A stretch of 64,000 nt of DNA from Acidobacteriaceae bacterium KBS 89 (lineage in GTDB: Bacteria > Acidobacteriota > Terriglobia > Terriglobales > Acidobacteriaceae), in the NCBI GenBank assembly GCA_000381605.1, contig KB906759.1, forward strand, positions 434,001-498,000. Direction: 5' to 3'. The position numbers and the translations under genes were made by a program. The notes beneath the pieces are model-generated. The model did no database searches. It was not told the origin of the DNA and saw nothing but the letters and a program-made list of their open reading frames with translations. Positions within the stretch are counted from its first letter, which is position 1. Each line of letters begins with the position of its first letter. Shown here piece by piece: positions 59,216 through 64,000 of the stretch.

Positions 59216-60367
59216 ATGCTGTCGGTCGGTAGAGAAGCTACATCCTTCAATGGCGTTGCCAGCTCCCCGCACTTCGTTGTGTTGCGCGGAAGAGTGGAGA
59301 TCCTGCGCCTGCGGACGGTCCTGACAAATCTATCTGCGCTCTGCGGACAGGCCGGAGCGATGGACTACTTGGAGTACTTCCTCACCGCAACGGAGAACCT
59401 CAAAAAAACTCCGTATCTTGTGTTGATGGCCTCGCGGTCGGATGTCGACGTGTCGGAGATGCGCGTCGAAGACCTAAGGGGTGCCGTATTGGTGTACGAA
59501 TATAAAGTCTTCGGGTTTCGATCCAGTATCTTTACGACAAGCGATTTCAACGGAAACCGCACGGTGATTGCCCCGGCAGCGCTGCGAAGGCAGGTGTCTG
59601 CGGCAGTCTGCCGGTACCTTATGGAGCGCGGCGCTCAAGTGGTGCTTCTAAGTTTAGAACCGGGTTCTGCGGAGAGCTGTCATTTCTGCTTCGAAAAGGA
59701 GATGGTCGGAGAGAGAAAGCGTTGGTGGACGACCCAAACCCGTGAGGTCGGTGCAACTCTCGCTCTGAAGGAAACTCTGGACGCGACATTGGCTGGGATG
59801 GGGAAGCATACCCGCCGGAATTTGAGGTATCACCGCCGGAAGGCCGAAGCCGAGCTTGAGTGCAGCTTTACGAACGATGTGAAGAACGTGCTCACTATGG
59901 CACAACTTATCGAGCTGAACCAGGCTTCGACACATCCTGTCCTCCAATCGGTTCTCGAACGCCGCTACCAGACGCTGAAATCGATGGATGGATTTTTTTG
60001 CGTCGGACTGAGACGGACAGGTGGACAGTGGATCAGCTTGCTGGGAGGCCGAAGACATCACGGCGTGACCGAGATTGACTGGCAGATGAACCGCGAGGGA
60101 TTGGCAAAGTATTCGGTGGGAACCGTGATTCGCTCCTATCTGATCGAGCATGAGATCACAATTGGCACGGACAGACTGTTCTTTGAGGGCGGAACGCCGC
60201 ACACAATGCGTCATTCCTTTCTCTCTGAACAGGCGATGGATATTGTCGTGATGAATCGGTCGCTGTTTGTTTTTCTATTGCGCAGATCTGCTAAGTGGCT
60301 ACATCCCGAAAGGAATTTTCTTCTGCAGACGCTGATGAGTCCGGCCGTGAAGTGGCAGTTGCGTTGA
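59216..60367 (+). CDS. FemAB/BioF2-like GNAT acetyltransferase
   Basis: 383 aa. The central part has LAGMGKHTRRNLRYHRRKAEAE (the K..RN.R motif of FemAB/BioF2-type GNAT proteins), a long helix, and the C-terminal GNAT half with WISLLGGRRHHGVTEIDWQMNREGLAKYSVGTVIRSYLIEHEITIGTDRLFFEGG. Such proteins often act in cell-wall or exopolysaccharide modification. Acceptor unknown. Codons are richer in G than in plus-strand genes of the first 55 kb. Confidence 0.72.
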   Translation: MLSVGREATSFNGVASSPHFVVLRGRVEILRLRTVLTNLSALCGQAGAMDYLEYFLTATENLKKTPYLVLMASRSDVDVSEMRVEDLRGAVLVYEYKVFGFRSSIFTTSDFNGNRTVIAPAALRRQVSAAVCRYLMERGAQVVLLSLEPGSAESCHFCFEKEMVGERKRWWTTQTREVGATLALKETLDATLAGMGKHTRRNLRYHRRKAEAELECSFTNDVKNVLTMAQLIELNQASTHPVLQSVLERRYQTLKSMDGFFCVGLRRTGGQWISLLGGRRHHGVTEIDWQMNREGLAKYSVGTVIRSYLIEHEITIGTDRLFFEGGTPHTMRHSFLSEQAMDIVVMNRSLFVFLLRRSAKWLHPERNFLLQTLMSPAVKWQLR

Positions 60368-60423
60368 GGGCACACTGATCGGGGTCTTTCGCTCGATGGT
60401 GCCACGTCGTAGATTAGGACTTG

Positions 60424-61200
60424 ATGCCTAAGCTGGGTATAGCGTGGTCGAAGCTGCGATGGTCGATGGCACACCGTGGCCTGGGTGGAACTTTGCGGTT
60501 TGCGCTGCGTCGAGCGCGTCGACAAAGCATCGATGAAGCCAAACCGCTGCGACATCCCTTCGACGAGCGCTACGGAGTGGACACGAGCGGGCTGATCGGC
60601 GGAGGAGAGCTGCGTTCGGGGCACAGGAATGATGTGTTCAACACCGCGTACTACGGGATGGCTCCGTCGCGATTTCGTACCGTAGTCGACGCCTGGATCG
60701 CGGACGAGAGTCATGTTGCGATCGAAGAGTACAGCTTCGTTGATCTGGGATGCGGGAAGGGACGAGCGGTGATGATGGCCTCAGAGCTTCGCTTTCAAGA
60801 AGTAATTGGGGTTGAGCTAAACGCTGCACTAGCGAGGATTGGTGAGAAAAATCTCGCGCTGTGGACGGAGGCGGGGCGAGCGGTTTGTCCGGTGCGTATC
60901 GTCTGTCAGGAGGCGACCGAGTTTGTGTTTCCCGAGGGGCACTGCCTGTTGTATCTATTCAATCCGTTTGCTGCTCCTGTGGTCAGGCAGTTGATTGAGC
61001 GTATCGAAGCCGACTTCGCTGCGCGGCCGCGGATGCTCGATCTGGTGTACTTCAATCCGGAGTCTGGTGAGTTGCTTGATGCCCATCGAGGCTTCAAGTT
61101 GCTCTGGACGGGCACCGTGGCCATGTCGGAGGAGGATGCTGCGGTGGATCATGTGGCTTCGGCGGATGACCTTTGCAGCGTCTATCGGTGGGTTGGCTGA
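60424..61200 (+). CDS. Class I SAM-dependent methyltransferase-like protein
   Basis: 258 aa from ATG 60424 (an in-frame TTG directly precedes). SAM-binding motif I FVDLGCGKGRAVMMASEL (about residues 101-118), acidic residue in VIGVELNAALARIGEKN, and motif IV-like CLLYLFNPFAAP. The N-terminal 95 residues are basic (RFALRRARRQS) without a known domain. Substrate unknown. Follows the GNAT gene by 56 bp. Confidence 0.75.
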   Translation: MPKLGIAWSKLRWSMAHRGLGGTLRFALRRARRQSIDEAKPLRHPFDERYGVDTSGLIGGGELRSGHRNDVFNTAYYGMAPSRFRTVVDAWIADESHVAIEEYSFVDLGCGKGRAVMMASELRFQEVIGVELNAALARIGEKNLALWTEAGRAVCPVRIVCQEATEFVFPEGHCLLYLFNPFAAPVVRQLIERIEADFAARPRMLDLVYFNPESGELLDAHRGFKLLWTGTVAMSEEDAAVDHVASADDLCSVYRWVG

Positions 61201-61363
61201 AGGCAAACAATTGCAGTTTGGCGGATTTAGTAACTCCTTTAGTAATGTTGCTGGCGATTCCCAAAGGGGGACGGGTTCAAGTAAGGCTTCAGGTTTCAAC
61301 AGGTAACTGGCTCTGGATGAACCTGGGCAGGTACGGGAATCGAAGAGTCACCCAAGATAGTCA

Positions 61364-61392
61364 TTGACCAAGTCGTTCGGTGTGTTTACTTT
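61364..61392 (+). promoter_or_regulatory. Promoter of the XRE gene, placed for a leaderless transcript
   Basis: TTGACC (61364-61369), 17-bp spacer, TACTTT (61387-61392). The expected start, 7-8 bp after the -10, coincides with the ATG at 61400. There is no Shine-Dalgarno before that ATG. Confidence 0.6.
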
Positions 61393-61399
61393 GTGGCTA

Positions 61400-61813
61400 A
61401 TGGCTGACATGCAAACTATCCCTGTTGATATGGCGAGCGGCGCGGTAGACGCCGTCTCAATTTCGATGAATATTGGAACGACGATTCGCGGATACCGGTT
61501 GCAGAAGGGCATGTCGCAGGGCGACATCGAGAAGCGCACGGGCCTCCTGCGATGCTATCTTTCGCGCGTGGAGAACGGGCACACGGTGCCATCGCTCGAG
61601 ACGCTGCAAAAGATTGCGCGAGCGCTCGACCTACAGCTCTCGGAGTTCTTTGCCGAGGAGGTGATCGGCAAGGAGATGTCCGGGCTGAACCTGGGCGAGG
61701 AGGAGATCCGTTTCCTGACGCAGGTGCAGCGATACTCCGCCCACCTGTCCGACAGTGATCGCCGTCTGCTGCTTGCGATGGTGCGCAAGTTTGCCCAGAC
61801 GACGCTGACCTAG
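61400..61813 (+). CDS. XRE-family helix-turn-helix regulator
   Basis: 137 aa from ATG 61400; ATG 61409 also possible. HTH_3 domain: IGTTIRGYRLQKGMSQGDIEKRTGLLRCYLSRVENGHTVPSLETLQKIARALDLQLSEFF (about 25-84), followed by a C-terminal helical tail GEEEIRFLTQVQRYSAHLSDSDRRLLLAMVRKFAQ. No metabolic partner is adjacent. Direct and inverted repeats directly downstream (61837-61940) may be linked to it. Confidence 0.85.
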   Translation: MADMQTIPVDMASGAVDAVSISMNIGTTIRGYRLQKGMSQGDIEKRTGLLRCYLSRVENGHTVPSLETLQKIARALDLQLSEFFAEEVIGKEMSGLNLGEEEIRFLTQVQRYSAHLSDSDRRLLLAMVRKFAQTTLT

Positions 61814-61836
61814 GAAGGATACCCCCCTTGCCCGCG

Positions 61837-61940
61837 CGTAAGTCCAATTTTTACAGCAAGATAGAGCGCATTACTCGCGCTAAAATAGTGCAATCATTGG
61901 ACTTACGTCCAAAATAGTCCAATCATTAGAGTTACGGGTC
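61837..61940. repeat. Direct and inverted repeats downstream of the XRE gene
   Basis: Two imperfect direct repeats with 29-bp period begin at 61882 and 61911 (both start AAAATAGT(G/C)CAATCATT and continue A/G-GA(C/G)TTACG). In addition CGTAAGTCCAAT (61837-61848) is an exact inverted copy of ATTGGACTTACG (61896-61907). No gene overlaps them. Confidence 0.85.
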
Positions 61941-61958
61941 AAATCTCGCGTTTTAATA

Positions 61959-62097
61959 CGAAAGCCCCGGGTGATCCGGGGCTTTTCTCGATCTATATAT
62001 CCAGTTTAGCAGGTCGGACCTAACTAATACGCCACGCGGATGTGTCTGATTCGGAATGTGTTAGGAGGGGTTGGGGCTTGACATGCGCTTTTTGGGC
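61959..62097 (-). repeat. Dispersed intergenic element, copy B
   Basis: Reads on the minus strand in the same order as copy A at 47165-47304. The blocks CGCATGTCAAGCCCCAA, TGGCGTATTAGTTAGGT and ACTGGATATATAGATC are identical between copies. The distal CCTAAC/GTTAGG arms are kept although the loop has diverged, and the end is a GC-rich hairpin plus TTTCG. Confidence 0.85.
61961..61986. terminator. Terminator at the end of element B, also serving the XRE gene
   Basis: Perfect 10-bp stem AAAGCCCCGG (61961-61970) with CCGGGGCTTT (61976-61985), 5-nt loop GTGAT, T-run on the plus strand and A/T flanks on the other. Works in both directions. Confidence 0.85.
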
Positions 62098-62230
62098 AGA
62101 AAACAGCAAAAAAAACTTGTGTGGGCCATTGGCCAGTTAACTCTGAAGCCTCTTGTAGCCTGATTGTTCGCACGCCTCTGTTACATTTCTTCAATCTCAC
62201 GCTCATTCGCAAGTCTGCGAGGAAACCTCC

Positions 62231-63505
62231 ATGCCCATCGCTGCGCGGCTCTCTGAAGGCCGCCTTCCTATCTTTGGCCGCACGCAGCGATCTGCTGCGA
62301 CTCTCTCGATTGTGCTCGTCACGACTCTGTCCGGACTCGCGCAGGCCGCCAAGAAGCCTGTGAAGCCTGAAGCAAAGAAGGAGCCGGAGATTAAGGAAGA
62401 GCTGATCCTGAAAAACGGCGACAGGCTGACGGGACAGCTGCTGAACTCCACCGGCGAGGAGATCAAATTCAAGAGCGAACTGGCGGGCGATGTGATCGTG
62501 GCGTGGAACAACATTAAGGAGTTGAAGTCGAGTCGAGAGTTCGCAGTAATTCCGAAAGATGTGAAAGATACCAGAGACAGCGCGACGATACCCCAGGGTG
62601 GGATCAAGATTGACGAGAAGAATATCGTGGTTTCGCCAACTGTACCTCCAAAACCGGAGAGGGCTGCACCAAAGTCGAAGACTGAAGAGAAGGAAGACGC
62701 TTCCAGCAAACAGGTGGCTTCGGCAAAGGAGATCCCATCCTCGAAGATCGGATACATCGTCGACGACGCGTCGTATCAGAGCGAGATCCACAGGAAGATC
62801 GGCTTCAAATCCGGTTGGGACGGCCACATTGATACGGGTTCCACGATGATCCTTTCGACCCAGAAGAGCTACCTGCTTGTGGTGAGCACGGCGCTTCGGC
62901 GTTCCGTTCCGACGGTCAGTTGGCTGGATCCCAAGCTCCGAACCACAGTCGACTTCAATTTAAGTGCCGGACAGACGAGCCAGATAGGCCAACCCGACAC
63001 GATTACGAATGTCTACCACGTAGGTGCGGAGCGCGATGAATACTTCAGCCGGCGAGGCTACTATCTGCAGGTCACCTCGTTCGACCACGACTTCTCTCAG
63101 GGCCTGGTTCTGCAGCAGATCTACGGCGCGGGCATCGGCGCGACCCTGGTGAAGAAGCCCACCCGTGAGTTCGACGTCACGGCGGATCTGCACTATGAAG
63201 GACAGAAGTTCAACGCGACTGCCAATGTGTCGGAGCTTAATCTCCAGTTGATCGGCTCGTCGATCACGGAGGCGTTCGAGCAAAAATGGGGGAAGGTCCA
63301 GTTCAACGAAAAGATGTTGGCCAACATCGCGTGGAACAACGCCAGCGCCTTCTCCGCTACGGGAACCAGCTCGGTGAGGATGCCGGTTTACAAGAAGCTC
63401 GGCTTCTCGGTGTCCATCATCGACAACTTCCTGAACAATCCGCAGGTTGGGTATCAGAAGAATTCGCTGCAGTTCTCTACCGGGTTCGCATTAAGTCTGC
63501 ACTAG
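62231..63505 (+). CDS. DUF481 outer-membrane beta-barrel protein
   Basis: 424 aa. Signal peptide at about 1-40 (long, with basic n-region GRTQRSAATLSIVLVTTLSGLAQAAKK). Lys/Glu/Pro-rich segment (about 38-60), a small domain ILKNGDRLTGQLLNSTGEEIKFKSELAGDVIVAWNNIKELKS (about 58-100) typical of DUF481 proteins, a disordered linker (about 120-165), then the DUF481 barrel of amphipathic strands (SGWDGHIDTGSTMILSTQKSYLLVVSTALRRS..., YHVGAERDEYFSRRGYYLQVTSFDHDFSQGLVLQQIYGAGIGATLV). Probably an outer-membrane porin or receptor of unknown ligand. Confidence 0.88.
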   Translation: MPIAARLSEGRLPIFGRTQRSAATLSIVLVTTLSGLAQAAKKPVKPEAKKEPEIKEELILKNGDRLTGQLLNSTGEEIKFKSELAGDVIVAWNNIKELKSSREFAVIPKDVKDTRDSATIPQGGIKIDEKNIVVSPTVPPKPERAAPKSKTEEKEDASSKQVASAKEIPSSKIGYIVDDASYQSEIHRKIGFKSGWDGHIDTGSTMILSTQKSYLLVVSTALRRSVPTVSWLDPKLRTTVDFNLSAGQTSQIGQPDTITNVYHVGAERDEYFSRRGYYLQVTSFDHDFSQGLVLQQIYGAGIGATLVKKPTREFDVTADLHYEGQKFNATANVSELNLQLIGSSITEAFEQKWGKVQFNEKMLANIAWNNASAFSATGTSSVRMPVYKKLGFSVSIIDNFLNNPQVGYQKNSLQFSTGFALSLH

Positions 63506-63529
63506 CGCAAGGAATTGCTTCGCCGGAGG

Positions 63530-64000
63530 CTATGGGGCGACGACAATCGCCGGGGGCTGCCAAGTACCTTTACCGGCCGGCAGGATGGAAGGCGGAGTCT
63601 CCTTCGGCCAGTACAGCCGCATTGCAAGGTAGATGGTCCCATTAGGCGCAGGAAGCCAGTTGGGCTCCTTATCCTTGCCGGGCGAGTCTTTCTGGATATA
63701 CAAGGTCAGCGAGCCGTCGGGATTTGTCTTCATTCCCGGCAACATCGGAGAGTTGATGAGATACCGATTGATCGGATTCTCAATCAGAAATTGGGTCTTC
63801 CCGTCATACATCGTTACTGACCAGAAAGCATTCACCGGCGGCAAACTACCTTTGGCAAAGGTGAGTGTGTAGTTATGCTTGCTGCCGTCCAAAGCCTCTC
63901 CATTTGGCAGCACTCGCGTCAACGGATACATCGCCTCGATGGCGTCGTTGCCAAAGATGCCGCCCTTGGCCGCGGCTGCACGCTTGAGCCAATCGCCGTT
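63530..64000 (-). CDS. DUF1254/DUF1214 domain protein, C-terminal part (partial)
   Basis: The frame is open to the right edge of the window; 156 residues are visible. Sequence GGIFGNDAIEAMYPLTRVLPNGEALDGSKHNYTLTFAKGSLPPVNAFWSVTMYD and NPINRYLINSPMLPGMKTNPDGSLTLYIQKDSPGKDKEPNWLPAPNGTIYLAMRLYWPK match the DUF1214 C-terminal domain found after DUF1254 in exported proteins of unknown function. N-terminus lies outside. Convergent with the DUF481 gene. Confidence 0.88.
   Translation of the reverse strand, partial: NGDWLKRAAAAKGGIFGNDAIEAMYPLTRVLPNGEALDGSKHNYTLTFAKGSLPPVNAFWSVTMYDGKTQFLIENPINRYLINSPMLPGMKTNPDGSLTLYIQKDSPGKDKEPNWLPAPNGTIYLAMRLYWPKETPPSILPAGKGTWQPPAIVVAP

Larger units (their letters stand above)
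61814..62230. other. 417-bp intergenic region XRE-DUF481 with element B
   Basis: Holds the repeats at 61837-61940, element B (61959-62097, minus orientation) and about 130 bp of leader for the DUF481 gene, including the palindrome GGCCATTGGCC near 62125. GAGGAA stands just before the DUF481 start codon. Confidence 0.7.

Noticed and set aside
1..64000. CRISPR arrays, insertion sequences, prophage, toxin-antitoxin or defence islands
   Set aside because: No regularly spaced repeats of CRISPR length, no transposase, integrase, phage structural or nuclease-type defence genes were seen.

Overview
The window is a GC-rich, gene-dense chromosomal segment that looks like an acidobacterium of the Terriglobales/Acidobacteriaceae type (Terriglobus, Granulicella, Edaphobacter relatives). 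This rests on gene content: a DUF6677-like membrane protein, DUF1844, DUF2277 and DUF3467 proteins, a PEP-CTERM beta-propeller, a tandem ThyX-like protein, several PMT/ArnT-type glycosyltransferases and KDO synthesis (a Gram-negative trait). No rRNA is present to fix the taxon. I see no prophage, insertion sequence, CRISPR array or conjugative gene.

Layout. 1-9 kb: end of a DHH phosphoesterase, an ArnT-like glycosyltransferase, GNAT, DUF2277, guaB (-), an OmpA-like protein, then rimP-nusA-infB (6.8-12.3 kb) behind an attenuator-like hairpin. 12.4-20 kb: secreted GH30 hydrolase, SYLF protein, PEP-CTERM propeller, M24 peptidase, exported FAD oxidoreductase, and two small membrane-protein genes. 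20.2-27.6 kb: tRNA-Leu, DUF3467, a glycosyltransferase, a TPR protein, NfeD, a beta-barrel, slipin and a SPOR protein. 27.6-36.7 kb (all -): a compact run that reads metallopeptidase-like protein, mtnP, PfkB kinase, glycosyltransferase, dapF, LD-carboxypeptidase, mpl and plsC. The dapF, LD-carboxypeptidase and mpl genes fit murein peptide recycling. 36.8-40.3 kb (+): ygfZ-DUF1844-MBL-ribF. 40.2-44.1 kb (-): a class A PBP and an S41-like protein without catalytic residues. 44.2-47.1 kb: tRNA-Met, kdsB, DoxX/azoreductase and a divergent TetR regulator with paired operators. 47.4-52.5 kb (-): coaD, aspartate-type aminotransferase, manC, phosphohexomutase and HAD phosphatase. 52.7-55.2 kb (+): ECF sigma factor, ZAS-type anti-sigma factor, Spy/CpxP-like protein and an acetate transporter. 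55.3-58 kb (-): recA and the ThyX-like protein. 58-64 kb: fabG, a FemAB/BioF2-like GNAT, a methyltransferase, an XRE regulator, a DUF481 barrel and a partial DUF1214 protein.

Most of this is core chromosome. The features that ordinary annotation would miss are: a pair of about 140-bp intergenic elements in opposite orientation (47.2 and 62.0 kb) with blocks of near identity and a terminator-like end; a change of strand composition near 56-59 kb; a 37-aa membrane ORF with its own Shine-Dalgarno sequence and terminator; an 18-bp tandem array just upstream of the SYLF gene; the S41 homologue lacking both Ser and Lys; a DapF with Ser in place of the second active-site Cys; and a ThyX-like protein whose signature is split between its two halves. 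I did not find a clearly new multi-gene defence or biosynthetic system. The repeat/RNA element is the best candidate for something undescribed.
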